A stretch of 27,698 bases of DNA from Actinomycetes bacterium (GCA_021793115.1 JAJYTJ010000035.1:1-27698); one strand, 5' to 3'. Positions 16,675 to 24,315 are shown, counted from the stretch's first letter. Program-made: numbers and translations. The notes: a model not told the origin generated them from the sequence alone.

Positions 16675-17643
16675 GGCCCGCCGACCGTGCAGCCGGAATG
16701 CTGCCGGGTCTGCCGACCCCTGGTGCGCCCAGCGGGCGGGAACGGTCGCCCCGGGGGCCGGCTCGACGGCGGCGCGGGGCTCCCGACGGAGGCCCGGCTC
16801 CTTCGAGTCGAGCGTCCACCGGATCGTCGCGGTGACCGCCGCCCCGCCCACGCGGCGCAGCGGGTCGAAGGCAGTCGGCGCCCGCACACCGAGCTCGTGC
16901 CGCGCCCATGCCGGCAGCAACGCCAGCGCACCGGACGCCACCAGCGCATAGCCGGGGCGGGCCACCCAGGGCACGGGCGGCGTGTGGAGCAGGAACGTCG
17001 CGACCCCCCGCGCCGCGGCGGTGCTCGCGAGCTCGCCGCGGAAGCCGGCCAGCTGCGCGCGCAGGCCCGCCAGCGTCACCGGCGGCTCCTCGACCCCGAG
17101 GGCACGGGCCACGACGGCGGTCTGCGCCACGTACTCGTCGCAGCCGGCGGCGTCCAGCGGCCGCCGGCCGAAGCGCTGGTGAGCCAGGAGGAAGCTCTCC
17201 GTCTCGCCCAGGTGCACCCAGGACAGCAGGTGCGGGTCGGATGCGGCGTACCCGGCGCCGTCAGGCATGGTGCCGTACACCCGCTTGTGCACGGCCTTGA
17301 CGATCGCCACCGCCCGCTCGGCGGCCTCGACGGTGCCGAACGTGGTGGCCGCGATGAACTCGGCGGTGTTCCGCAGCCGCCCCCACGGGTCCGTCCGGTA
17401 GGCGGAGTGCTCGGCGACCGCGGTCATCACCCGCGGGTGCAGCGACTGCAGCAGCAGGGCCCGCACTCCCCCGACGAACATCGAGGCGTCCCCGTGGACG
17501 CGCCCGATCGGGCTGGCCGGGTCGAACCAGCGGGGACCGGGGGCGAGGTGGATGCGGGCCCTGGCCTCGTCGGGCTCCGGGCCGGCGACGCGGCGCAGCA
17601 GGGCGTCCGCGAGGGCGGCGCGCGGGTGCAAGACGGGGGTCAC
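16672..17643 (-). CDS. MpaB-type oxygenase family protein (DUF2236)
   Basis: 323 aa, matching the oxygenase-MpaB/rubber-oxygenase-like family: PRWFDPASPIGRVHGD, LLLQSLHPRVMTAVAEHSAYRTDPWGRLRNTAEFIAATTFG (LLLQSLHP, HSAYRTDPWGRL), AVHKRVYGTMPDG, and DPHLLSWVHLGETESFLLAHQRF (WVHLGETESF). The conserved histidines and arginine match the heme b site of latex-clearing relatives, so a heme-dependent oxygenase is plausible but unproved. The start is GTG 17643, giving VTPVLHPRAAL; the frame is open about 50 codons further up, but that part has no family match. It is divergent from the YciI/ECF42 operon. Confidence 0.82.
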   Translation of the reverse strand: MTPVLHPRAALADALLRRVAGPEPDEARARIHLAPGPRWFDPASPIGRVHGDASMFVGGVRALLLQSLHPRVMTAVAEHSAYRTDPWGRLRNTAEFIAATTFGTVEAAERAVAIVKAVHKRVYGTMPDGAGYAASDPHLLSWVHLGETESFLLAHQRFGRRPLDAAGCDEYVAQTAVVARALGVEEPPVTLAGLRAQLAGFRGELASTAAARGVATFLLHTPPVPWVARPGYALVASGALALLPAWARHELGVRAPTAFDPLRRVGGAAVTATIRWTLDSKEPGLRREPRAAVEPAPGATVPARWAHQGSADPAAFRLHGRRA

Positions 17644-17716
17644 CCTCTGATCGTCACACGCGCCGCGCCGAACATCCCGGTCGGGCCGGGCGCCCTCGCG
17701 GACTCCGTGAGAGAAA

Positions 17717-17757
17717 TGTCGGTGACGGTGTCGGATCACGGCGCTGCCGTTCGTAGC
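17717..17757 (+). promoter_or_regulatory. Candidate ECF42-type promoter of the YciI/sigma operon
   Basis: TGTCGG occurs at 17717-17722 and again at 17729-17734. From the second copy a 17-base spacer leads to CGTAGC at 17752-17757. ECF42 sigma factors are described as recognising TGTCGA-like -35 and CG(A/T)C-like -10 elements, so this fits autoregulation. The leader would be about 41 bases and includes the AAGGAG of the first gene. Confidence 0.5.
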
Positions 17758-17804
17758 AGAGGTGACGGGCGGCCACCGGGGCCGCCGGATCAAGGAGTCT
17801 TCAG

Positions 17805-18164
17805 ATGGCGCGCTACCTGATCTCGTTCGACCGCGGGTGGATGCGGATCCCCGAGGCGGACCTGCCCGCTGTGGCCGACGCGGCGCATGCGGTGATCCGT
17901 CGGGCCGACGAGGCCGGGGTCTTCGTGTTCACCGGCGGCTTCGCCGACGACGGGCGAACGACGCTCGTCGCGGCTGACGGGACCGTCACCGACGGGCCCT
18001 ACCCCGAGACCAAGGAGATGGTCGGCGGCGTGGTCGTCGTCGACGTCCCCACCCGGGCCGAGGCAGTCGCGTGGGCCGCACAGGTCGCGGCCGCCTGCCG
18101 CTGTGCGCAGGAGGTCCGCGAGTTCCTCCCCGACCCCGTCGTCGACGCGCTGCTCGCGCGCTGA
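17805..18164 (+). CDS. YciI/DGPF-family protein 1
   Basis: 119 aa, soluble. N-terminal MARYLISFDRGW strand and the DGPF-type signature in the form TVTDGPYPETKEMVGGVVVVDV (TDGPYPETKE near residues 66-75) place it in the YciI-like alpha/beta-barrel family. The function is not known; relatives have been linked to small-molecule or dehalogenase-like chemistry. AGGAG lies eight bases before the ATG. It is the first gene of an operon with a paralogue and an ECF42 sigma factor, the hallmark arrangement of the ECF42 group. Confidence 0.88.
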   Translation: MARYLISFDRGWMRIPEADLPAVADAAHAVIRRADEAGVFVFTGGFADDGRTTLVAADGTVTDGPYPETKEMVGGVVVVDVPTRAEAVAWAAQVAAACRCAQEVREFLPDPVVDALLAR

Positions 18165-18183
18165 ACCCGAAGGAGACACCGAG

Positions 18184-18570
18184 ATGCCCAAGTACCTGCT
18201 GTCCGTCTACGGACCGGCCGAGCGCACCGAGTTCGGCGCCTACCCCACCAAGGAGGCGATGCTCCAGGCGTTCGCCGACACTGGGGCGTTCAACGACAGG
18301 CTCGTCGCGGACGGCTACTTCGTCTTCGCCGACGGCCTGGAGGCGGCCGGGACCGCCACCGTGGTCGACGGTCAGGGCGACCAGCCGGTGCTCACCGACG
18401 GCCCCTACCTGGAGGCCAAGGAGCACCTCGGCGGCTTCTGGGTCATCGACGCCCCGGACCTGGACGTCGCGCTGCGCCTCGCCGCGGAGGGCTCGAAGGC
18501 CTGCCGGGGCAAGGTCGAGGTGCGCCCGTTCCAGACCGAGGAGTCGTTCCAGGCGCTGCTCGAACCGTGA
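18184..18570 (+). CDS. YciI/DGPF-family protein 2
   Basis: 128 aa paralogue of the preceding protein. It begins MPKYLLSVYGPAER and has the signature VLTDGPYLEAKEHLGGFWVIDA (TDGPYLEAKE near residues 73-82). A GAAGGAG lies seven bases before the ATG at 18184, and 19 bases separate it from the previous stop. Its stop overlaps the sigma factor start by four bases (GTGA). Two adjacent DGPF proteins could form heteromers; this is inference. Confidence 0.9.
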   Translation: MPKYLLSVYGPAERTEFGAYPTKEAMLQAFADTGAFNDRLVADGYFVFADGLEAAGTATVVDGQGDQPVLTDGPYLEAKEHLGGFWVIDAPDLDVALRLAAEGSKACRGKVEVRPFQTEESFQALLEP

Positions 18571-19805
18571 CGGCCGTCGAGGAGGCGCTCACCCGGGCCC
18601 ACCGCCAGGAGTGGGCCCGGGTGGTCGCCACCCTGACCCGGCGGTTCGGTGACCTCGACACCGCGGAGGACGCTGCCGCCGAAGCGTTCGCCACCGCCGT
18701 CGAACGATGGCCCGACGACGGCGTGCCGCCGAACCCGGGCGCGTGGCTGACCACCACCGCCACCCGCAAGGCCATCGACCGCCTGCGCCGGATGTCGCGC
18801 CGCGACGAGAAGTACCGGGAGGCCTGGCTGATGCTCGACGACGACCCTCCCGAACCGTCCGGCGCCATCGACGACGACCGGCTCCGGCTGATCTTCACCT
18901 GCTGCCACCCGGCGCTGTCGCCGGAGGCGAGGATCGCGTTGACGCTCCGGATGGTCGGCGGGCTGACGGTGCCCGAGATCGCCCGCGCCTTCCTCGTCCA
19001 GGAGGCGGCGATGGGCCAACGCATCACACGGGCCAAGGCCAAGATCAAGGCTGCGCACATGCCGTACCGGGTGCCGACGGCGGACGACCTGCCGGCACGG
19101 GTCGACGCCGTGCTCACCGTGCTGTTCCTCGTGTTCAACGAGGGCTACCTCGCCACCGGCCCGGGCACCGACCCGGTCCGCGCCGACCTCACCGCCGAGG
19201 CGATCCGGCTCGCGCGCCTGGTGTGCGCGCTGCTGCCCGACGACGGCGAGGCCACCGGGCTGCTCGCGCTCATGCTGCTCACCGAGGCGCGCCGGGGCGC
19301 CCGGGTCTCGTCGTCCGGCGAGCTGGTGACGCTCGACGAGCAGGACCGCGGCGCATGGGACCGCGCGCTGCTCGGCGAGGGGCACGCGCTCGTCCGCACC
19401 CGGCTGGCCGCCGTGGCCGCGGGCGGGCCGCCACCCGGGCGCTACCAGCTGCTGGCTGCGATCAACGCGGTCCACACCGACGCCCGGGACGCACGCGACA
19501 CGGACTGGTCGCAGGTGGTGGCGCTCTACGACCGGCTGCTGCGCGTGGACCCCTCGCCCGTGGTGGCCCTCAACCGCGCGGTCGCCGTCGCGGAGGTCGA
19601 CGGGCCCGACGTCGCGCTCGCGCTCGTCGACCGCCTGCCGCTGGCGGGCTACCACGCGTTCCACGCGACGCGGGCGGAGCTGCTACGCCGGCTGGGCCGG
19701 GGCGGCGAGGCGCGGCTCGCCTACGACCGTGCGATCGAGCGTGCCGGCAACTCCGCAGAGGTGGCCTACCTCGCGCGGCGGCGGGGCCAGCTGGGCGGCG
19801 TGTGA
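18567..19805 (+). CDS. ECF42-group RNA polymerase sigma factor with C-terminal helical extension
   Basis: 412 aa, far longer than a minimal ECF sigma factor (about 180 aa). Region sigma2 is residues about 1-75 (LTRRFGDLDTAEDAAAEAFATA, ending WLTTTATRKAIDRLRR). Sigma4 is about 110-160 (LSPEARIALTLRMVGGLTVPEIA and the helix MGQRITRAKAKIK). Residues about 165-410 are the DUF6596/TPR-like extension typical of ECF42 (VLTVLFLVFNEGYLATGPG, LLPDDGEATGLLALMLLTEAR, PVVALNRAVAVAEVDGP). No anti-sigma gene is adjacent, as is usual in this group, where the extension is thought to control activity. Translationally coupled to the second YciI gene. Confidence 0.92.
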   Translation: MTAVEEALTRAHRQEWARVVATLTRRFGDLDTAEDAAAEAFATAVERWPDDGVPPNPGAWLTTTATRKAIDRLRRMSRRDEKYREAWLMLDDDPPEPSGAIDDDRLRLIFTCCHPALSPEARIALTLRMVGGLTVPEIARAFLVQEAAMGQRITRAKAKIKAAHMPYRVPTADDLPARVDAVLTVLFLVFNEGYLATGPGTDPVRADLTAEAIRLARLVCALLPDDGEATGLLALMLLTEARRGARVSSSGELVTLDEQDRGAWDRALLGEGHALVRTRLAAVAAGGPPPGRYQLLAAINAVHTDARDARDTDWSQVVALYDRLLRVDPSPVVALNRAVAVAEVDGPDVALALVDRLPLAGYHAFHATRAELLRRLGRGGEARLAYDRAIERAGNSAEVAYLARRRGQLGGV

Positions 19806-19899
19806 GGTCGTGCACGGTCCGCCGAAATCGGCTTGCGTGCCGGGGCGCCCACATGCGACGGTTCCGCCGATCGTGATCCGTGCTGAGGAGGTGAGACCC

Positions 19900-19956
19900 G
19901 TGACCGCAGTCCCCGTACCGGGTGCTCCCCCGCAGTCCACGATCGCGCGCGGCTGA
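19900..19956 (+). CDS. Possible 18-aa small protein or leader peptide upstream of the patatin gene
   Basis: GTG at 19900 opens 18 codons (VTAVPVPGAPPQSTIARG) ending in TGA at 19954-19956. GAGGAG lies nine bases before the start, a stronger ribosome binding site than that of the patatin gene 52 bases downstream. The peptide matches no family I know. It may be a leader peptide, a real small protein or chance. The rest of 19806-20008 shows no gene. Confidence 0.3.
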   Translation: MTAVPVPGAPPQSTIARG

Positions 19957-20008
19957 CGTCGTCGCGAATCGGGAGCGCCCGCCCAGCACCTCGCGAAAGG
20001 CGACTCCC

Positions 20009-20986
20009 ATGAAGGCCGCACCGTCCTCCCCCCGCTCCCCCTGGGGCACCGCCGCCGTGCGGCCGGCGCCCTCCCCCGACCTGCCGCTCGTCGGCGGCGG
20101 GGATCCCGTGCCCACCGCGCGCGCCCTCGTCCTCGGCGGCGGCGGCGCCGCTGGGAACGCCTGGCTCGTCGGGGTCGTCGCCGGCCTGGCCAAGGCGGGG
20201 CTCGACGTCACCGACGCCGACCTGCTCGTCGGCACCTCCGCCGGGGCGACCGCCGCGGCCCAGCTCCTGACCACCGGCCCGGCCGCGCTCTACGAGCAGG
20301 TCCTCGCCGCGCCGCCCCTCACCGGTCCCCGCGGCGGCGGCCTCTCGCCGGCGCAGGTGGCCGACCACATGGAACGAACCGGCGCCATCATGCGCACCGC
20401 CGCCGGCCCCGCCGACATGCGCCGCCGGCTCGGCGCGGCGGCCCTCGAGCTCGACACGGCCTCGGACGGTTCGGGGTCGGCCCGCTGGCGCGCCACGGTC
20501 GCCGCCCGGCTCCCGCAGCCGGGGTGGCCGGAGCGCCGGCTCCTGGTCACCGCGATCGACGCGGTCACCGGTGAGCCGGTGGTCTTCGACCACGACAGCG
20601 GCGTGGACGTGGTGGACGCCGTGGCGGCCAGCACGTCCAACGGCTTCGGGGTGCCGCCGTACGCCGTCGGCGGCCGGTGGTTCCTCGACGGCGGCTACCG
20701 GCGCAACGAGAACGCCGACCTCGCCGCCGGGCACGGGATCGTGCTGGTGCTCTCGCCGCTGGGCGGCAGGACGCGGACGTCGCTGGAGTGGGGCATGCAG
20801 CTGGCCGCCCAGGCCGACGAGCTGCGCGCGGCGGGGAGCCGGGTCGACACGGTGGGGCCGGACGACGACGCGCTGGCCGCGTTCGGCCCTAACCTCATGG
20901 ACCTGTCCCGCCGTGTGCCCGCCGCGCGGGCCGGCCATGCCCAGGGCCGGGCACTGGCGGAGGAGCTCGCCGAGCTCTGGGGCTGA
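20009..20986 (+). CDS. Patatin-like phospholipase family protein
   Basis: 325 aa, no signal peptide. Patatin features in order: oxyanion loop ALVLGGGGAAGNAWLVGVV (GGGGAAG near residue 46), nucleophile elbow LVGTSAGAT (Gly-Thr-Ser-Ala-Gly, Ser near 77) and the catalytic Asp in WFLDGGYRRNENADLA (DGG near 228). The Ser-Asp dyad is complete, so lipid acyl hydrolase activity is expected. The ATG at 20009 has AAAGG eight bases upstream; the frame is open to 19922 but those codons look non-coding. Convergent with the WXG100 locus, 27 bases between stops. Confidence 0.9.
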   Translation: MKAAPSSPRSPWGTAAVRPAPSPDLPLVGGGDPVPTARALVLGGGGAAGNAWLVGVVAGLAKAGLDVTDADLLVGTSAGATAAAQLLTTGPAALYEQVLAAPPLTGPRGGGLSPAQVADHMERTGAIMRTAAGPADMRRRLGAAALELDTASDGSGSARWRATVAARLPQPGWPERRLLVTAIDAVTGEPVVFDHDSGVDVVDAVAASTSNGFGVPPYAVGGRWFLDGGYRRNENADLAAGHGIVLVLSPLGGRTRTSLEWGMQLAAQADELRAAGSRVDTVGPDDDALAAFGPNLMDLSRRVPAARAGHAQGRALAEELAELWG

Positions 20987-21013
20987 CGTGACCTTTGGGG
21001 GCGCCTGGCAGGC

Positions 21014-21454
21014 TCAGATCGTCAGCGCGGCGCGGGGCGCTCCCTCGGCCCACAACGAGGCACGCACGTCGCCGTCACCGGACGAGTCCACCGCTTCGAC
21101 GAGCAGCGACTGGAGCTCGTCGGCGCCGACAACGGCGGCATGCAGCCCGTCGGTGCCGAACGCGACGACGCTGTGGTCCGCGGCGTCAGGGCGGCTGAAC
21201 ACCAGCACCGCCCGAAGACTTCCGGACCCGCTGGAGACCTGAACGCAGCGGTCCGCGAGCGCGACACCGCTGCGGACGTCGGCGAGCACTCCCGCCACCG
21301 CGGGATCCGCCTGCCGGCTCAGCAGCTCGAGCATCGTGCCGTCGGCCGGGCCGGGCGCCTGGATCCCCAGACGCTCGAGGCACTGGTCGCCGGCCGTCGT
21401 GCCGTGCAGCAAGGGCACGAGCATGCCGAAGGGCAGCACTACCTGACCACTCAT
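21014..21454 (-). CDS. Unrecognised 146-aa protein, third gene of the WXG100 operon
   Basis: I do not recognise a family. The protein is soluble, with no signal peptide or membrane segment. The N-terminus is VVLPFGMLVPLLHGTTAGDQC; the C-terminal half has alternating strands (LRAVLVFSRPDAADHSVVAFGTDGLHAAVVGADELQSLL). The ATG follows the previous stop with one base between them (TGAGATG), so it is tightly coupled to the WXG100 fusion gene. The position and the strand-rich C-terminal half are faintly like EspG-type chaperones or a cognate immunity or chaperone protein; this is a guess from context. Confidence 0.75.
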   Translation of the reverse strand: MSGQVVLPFGMLVPLLHGTTAGDQCLERLGIQAPGPADGTMLELLSRQADPAVAGVLADVRSGVALADRCVQVSSGSGSLRAVLVFSRPDAADHSVVAFGTDGLHAAVVGADELQSLLVEAVDSSGDGDVRASLWAEGAPRAALTI

Positions 21455-21455
21455 C

Positions 21456-22337
21456 TCAGTGCCCCGTCATCCAGCGCCACACCGTTCCGATGCCCTCGGC
21501 CGCGCCTGTGGCGACGCCACGCACCTGGCTCACGGCGTCGTCGGTCGTCTCGCTCATCTTGTCGCTGACCATGGTGACGACGCCGACAGGGCCCGAGTAC
21601 CGCTCTGACAACGCCGTCGCCTGAGCGGGAGTCATGCTGCCCGTGCCGACGCCGAACATCTTCTGGGCCTCGTACTCGAGCAGATGGTCCTGCGACTGCG
21701 TGCTGTACGGGATCGACGCGTCGACCGCGGACTTCGCTATGCCGAGAGCCAAGAGGCCCACCGCGACCTCCGGCGCTGCGACCGCTCCCGCCACCAGTCC
21801 GGCGCCCGCCAGGGCCACGTCGACGGCGTCGCCGCCCAGTCGTCCCCAGTCGCCGCCCTGGTAGGCAGCCACGCCGTCGACCGTGCCGGTGACGATCTGG
21901 AGCCCGCCGACCCAGCGGCCGAGCACGCTGAACGCCTTCGGCACCTCGGTGCCCGACAGCCCCGCGGCCAGGTCGGCCGCGCCGTGCAGCCCGCCTCCGG
22001 CGGCGGCCCACCAAGACGGGTCCGTCGCACCGCCGGGATGGGTGCCCGTCACGACGCCCCCCGCCGGCGCGCCGCTGGCCTGGCGCTGCTCGGCGGCGTT
22101 GTGGAGCGCGGACTGTCCCAGGCCCTGCACCGACTCCCGCACGGACACGAGCGCGGCGCGGTGCTGGGGCCACGACTGCTCCACGAACCTCGTCGCGTCG
22201 TTGCCGTGCCACAGGCCGGGGAGCCGGCGGACCAGCGCCTCGACGCCGGCGGTCAGCTGCCCGAGCCGCTCCGCATCACCCTGGATGCCACTCGCGATCG
22301 ACTCGACGGCCTCGACGTCCATCCCCATGCGTGCCAT
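21456..22337 (-). CDS. WXG100-domain protein with 200-residue Gly/Ala-rich C-terminal domain
   Basis: 293 aa. Residues 1-90 are a helical hairpin with the motif LPGLWHGNDATRF (W-H-G turn), closely alike to the neighbouring 90-aa protein from MARxGMDVxAVE to QSALxNAxEQRQ. Residues about 90-240 are rich in Gly, Ala and Val with two hydrophobic stretches (VDVALAGAGLVAGAVAAPEV and AVGLLALGIAKSAVD), then a polar tail ending GTVWRWMTGH. WXG100 N-termini normally direct export by type VII (ESX) systems. The extension has no toxin motif that I can name. GGAGGGAAG lies before ATG 22337. Confidence 0.82.
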   Translation of the reverse strand: MARMGMDVEAVESIASGIQGDAERLGQLTAGVEALVRRLPGLWHGNDATRFVEQSWPQHRAALVSVRESVQGLGQSALHNAAEQRQASGAPAGGVVTGTHPGGATDPSWWAAAGGGLHGAADLAAGLSGTEVPKAFSVLGRWVGGLQIVTGTVDGVAAYQGGDWGRLGGDAVDVALAGAGLVAGAVAAPEVAVGLLALGIAKSAVDASIPYSTQSQDHLLEYEAQKMFGVGTGSMTPAQATALSERYSGPVGVVTMVSDKMSETTDDAVSQVRGVATGAAEGIGTVWRWMTGH

Positions 22338-22359
22338 GGGCAGACTTCCCTCCAGGACG

Positions 22360-22632
22360 TCAGCGGTTCGAGACCTGGCGCTGCTCGGAGGCGTTGTTCA
22401 GCGCCGACTGACCCAGACCGTGCACCGCGTCCGCGGCGGCCTGCAGGGCCTTCTGGTGCTGCGGCCACCAGTCGTTGACGAACACCTGGGCGTCCTTGCC
22501 CTCCCAGAGGCTGGGCAGCTGGTGCACCTTGCCTGCGATCTGCCCCTGGAGACCCTTGATCTGGTCGGCGAGATTCTGCAGCTGATGACCGATGGCCTCG
22601 ACCGCGTCGACATCCATTCCTTCGCGTGCCAT
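22360..22632 (-). CDS. WXG100-family (ESAT-6-like) protein
   Basis: 90 aa, the typical size for WXG100 proteins. It is mainly helical with the central turn LPSLWEGKDAQVF (W-E-G, residues about 42-44). There is no signal peptide; such proteins are exported as dimers by type VII secretion. GGGAGAGAA precedes the ATG at 22632. It is the first gene of a three-gene operon, 22 bases before a longer paralogue with which it could form a heterodimer. No ESX ATPase or membrane component is encoded in this window, so the machinery must lie elsewhere. Confidence 0.88.
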   Translation of the reverse strand: MAREGMDVDAVEAIGHQLQNLADQIKGLQGQIAGKVHQLPSLWEGKDAQVFVNDWWPQHQKALQAAADAVHGLGQSALNNASEQRQVSNR

Positions 22633-22677
22633 TGTTCTCTCCCATTCTTGATCGTCTTTCCATTGCCGCGCGCTGCC

Positions 22678-22706
22678 ACAGTAGGAGAGCCCTTCGGCGC
22701 CGTCGA
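22678..22706 (-). promoter_or_regulatory. Promoter of the WXG100 operon
   Basis: On the minus strand TCGACG (22706-22701), a 17-base spacer and TACTGT (22683-22678) resemble -35 and -10 elements. Transcription from about 22671 gives a 39-base leader, unusually A-rich for this genome, that holds the GGGAGAG ribosome binding site. Confidence 0.45.
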
Positions 22707-22740
22707 TGGGCAGCACTGCCCACCGCGCTCGGGGCTCCGG

Positions 22741-22769
22741 TCGAAACCCTGGTCGACCCTGGTTAGCCT
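22741..22769 (+). promoter_or_regulatory. Candidate promoter of the DUF1684 gene
   Basis: TCGAAA (22741-22746), 17 bases and TAGCCT (22764-22769) resemble -35/-10 elements, with transcription expected near 22776 and a 20-base leader. The spacer contains a GGTCGACC palindrome and a repeated CCCTGGT. Confidence 0.35.
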
Positions 22770-22795
22770 CGCTTGGTGCCACGGGACGCGGACCG

Positions 22796-23392
22796 ATGAT
22801 CGAGCTCGAGCTGGCCCGCTGGCGGCGCGCGGTCGCCGAGCTCTATGCGGCCGTCCGTGCGGAACCGGACCCGGCCACCGCGCACCGGCTGTGGCGCACG
22901 GGCCGCGACCGGCTGTTCCGCAGCCACCCGCAGAGCCCGCTGCTGCCCGACGACCCGCTGCGCTCCACCGGGGTGCCGTACTGGCCGTACGACCCGGACC
23001 TGCGCTTCGAGCTTCCGCTGGAGCCGGCCGAGCCCCGCGAGCTGGCCCTGCCGACGGACGGCGACGGCCTGACCGGCATGCGACGCATCGGCCGGGTGCG
23101 GCTGCCCGGACCGCTCGATGCCACCTTGGACGTCTGGTGGCTGCGGCAGTACGGCGGCGGGCTGTTCCTGCCGGTGCGTGACGGGACCGCGGGGACGACG
23201 AGCTACGGCGGCGGCCGCTACCTGCTCGACACCACCAAGGGCGCCGACCTCGGCGGCACCGACGACGTGCTCGTCGTCGACCTCAACTTCCTGTACCACC
23301 CCTCGTGCCGCTACGACCCGGCGTGGCAGTGCCCGCTCGCCCAGCCGGGGAACACGATCGCCGCCGAGATCCGCGCCGGCGAACGGCTCTGA
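22796..23392 (+). CDS. DUF1684-domain protein
   Basis: 198 aa, soluble, cytoplasmic. It matches the DUF1684 pattern: a helix with HRLWRTGRDRLFRSHPQSPLLP (WRTGRDRLFRSHPQSPL near residues 33-49), then VPYWPYDPDLRFELPL, GGGLFLPVRDGTAGTTSYGGGRYLLDT (residues about 120-145) and VVDLNFLYHPSCRYDP near the end. The function of this family is not established. The ATG at 22796 is chosen because family similarity begins soon after; the ribosome binding site is weak. It is divergent from the WXG100 operon. Confidence 0.85.
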   Translation: MIELELARWRRAVAELYAAVRAEPDPATAHRLWRTGRDRLFRSHPQSPLLPDDPLRSTGVPYWPYDPDLRFELPLEPAEPRELALPTDGDGLTGMRRIGRVRLPGPLDATLDVWWLRQYGGGLFLPVRDGTAGTTSYGGGRYLLDTTKGADLGGTDDVLVVDLNFLYHPSCRYDPAWQCPLAQPGNTIAAEIRAGERL

Positions 23393-23515
23393 CCACCCTG
23401 TGTGACCGGGCTCGACGCGCCGGGTGCTCACCGGTGGGTGGGCGCACGCCGCACTCCTGCTCGTCGGACACGCGGCCGTGCCCGTCGGCGCGCGGCCCAG
23501 ACGACTGACAGGCCG

Positions 23516-23839
23516 TCAGTGCGTGTGCGCGATGCCGAGCTCGTGCAGGCGCTCGTGCTCCTCACGCGCGAGCTGGCGGGCCGCCACCCGGGCCGCAACC
23601 TCCTCGCGGCGCAGCGGCGGGAGCGTCGTCGGCGGCGTCCGGCGCTCGGGCAGATCGACGAGCACCTGCGCGGTCGCGGCAGCGATCGCGGCGACGGCAA
23701 CCTCGAACGCCTCGCGCGTCACGTCGGTCACCTTCGTGATGCCGGTGAGCTTGCGGACGTACTGCACCGCGGCGGCCCGGGTCTCGTCAGCGGTGGCGGG
23801 CGGCTCCAGCCCGCGCAGCGTGGTGATGTTGCGGCACAT
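23516..23839 (-). CDS. DUF2277-domain protein
   Basis: 107 aa. The N-terminus MCRNITTLRGLEPPAT followed by TRAAAVQYVRKLTGITK is the conserved core of DUF2277, a small actinobacterial family of unknown function. The C-terminal 40 residues are charged and end in a His-containing tail (LGIAHTH). A -10 TACCGT six bases before the ATG and no spaced ribosome binding site suggest a leaderless mRNA. It lies downstream of the DUF1801 gene on the same strand, 38 bases away. Confidence 0.87.
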   Translation of the reverse strand: MCRNITTLRGLEPPATADETRAAAVQYVRKLTGITKVTDVTREAFEVAVAAIAAATAQVLVDLPERRTPPTTLPPLRREEVAARVAARQLAREEHERLHELGIAHTH

Positions 23840-23845
23840 CCCTCG

Positions 23846-23851
23846 ACGGTA
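23846..23851 (-). promoter_or_regulatory. -10 element TACCGT for leaderless DUF2277 mRNA
   Basis: TACCGT on the minus strand is followed by six bases and the ATG at 23839. Confidence 0.45.
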
Positions 23852-23877
23852 CGTGACGGCAGCGCGGATCGGCGGGC

Positions 23878-24309
23878 TCAGAGCCCGGCGGCCCGCCTCA
23901 CCAGCTCGGCGACCGTCGTCTCGTCGGCGGGCGAGAGCTCGGTGATGGCGAACGCGGTACTCCACATGGTGCCGTCGTCGAGCTGGGCGCTATCGAAGAA
24001 GGCGAGGTTGCCGTACCGAGCCTTGAACTTCGCGCGCTCCTGGTAGAAGAACAGCACCTTGCCCTCGGCGTTGGCGTAGGCGGGGCTGCCGTAGAACAGG
24101 CGGGGCCGCAACTCGGGCGCCACCTCCATGACGATCGCGTGGATGCGTTCGGCGTTCGTCCTGTCCGGCTCGTCGAGCGAGGCGATCTTGTCCAGCACCG
24201 CCTGCAGCGCCTCGGCCGCCGACTCCTGGGCCTTGAGCTCCTTGGCCCGCTGACGCATGGCGGCGCGCTCCTCGGCACTGAACCCGGACGACTTCGCGGT
24301 CTCACTCAT
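23878..24309 (-). CDS. DUF1801 / YdhG-type protein
   Basis: 143 aa, soluble. An N-terminal charged helix (FSAEERAAMRQRAKELKAQES) precedes the DUF1801 domain: RIHAIVMEVAPELRPRLFYGSPAYANAEGKVLFFYQERAKFKARYGNLAFFD (LFYGSPAYA, KVLFFYQ), then LDDGTMWSTAFAITELSPADE. The family includes B. subtilis YdhG, reported as an iron-chaperone-like protein; that role is not assured here. The -10 TAGATT six bases before the ATG at 24309 suggests a leaderless mRNA. Confidence 0.83.
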   Translation of the reverse strand: MSETAKSSGFSAEERAAMRQRAKELKAQESAAEALQAVLDKIASLDEPDRTNAERIHAIVMEVAPELRPRLFYGSPAYANAEGKVLFFYQERAKFKARYGNLAFFDSAQLDDGTMWSTAFAITELSPADETTVAELVRRAAGL

Positions 24310-24315
24310 GCGGCG

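Noticed and set aside
21456..22070. Toxin domain in the C-terminal part of the WXG100 fusion
   Set aside because: No nuclease, deaminase, ADP-ribosyltransferase or NAD-glycohydrolase motif is visible; calling it a toxin is unsupported.
23504..23520. Six-bp stem ACTGAC/GTCAGT as terminator between DUF1684 and DUF2277 genes
   Set aside because: The stem is short, weak for this genome and overlaps the DUF2277 stop codon; chance is likely.
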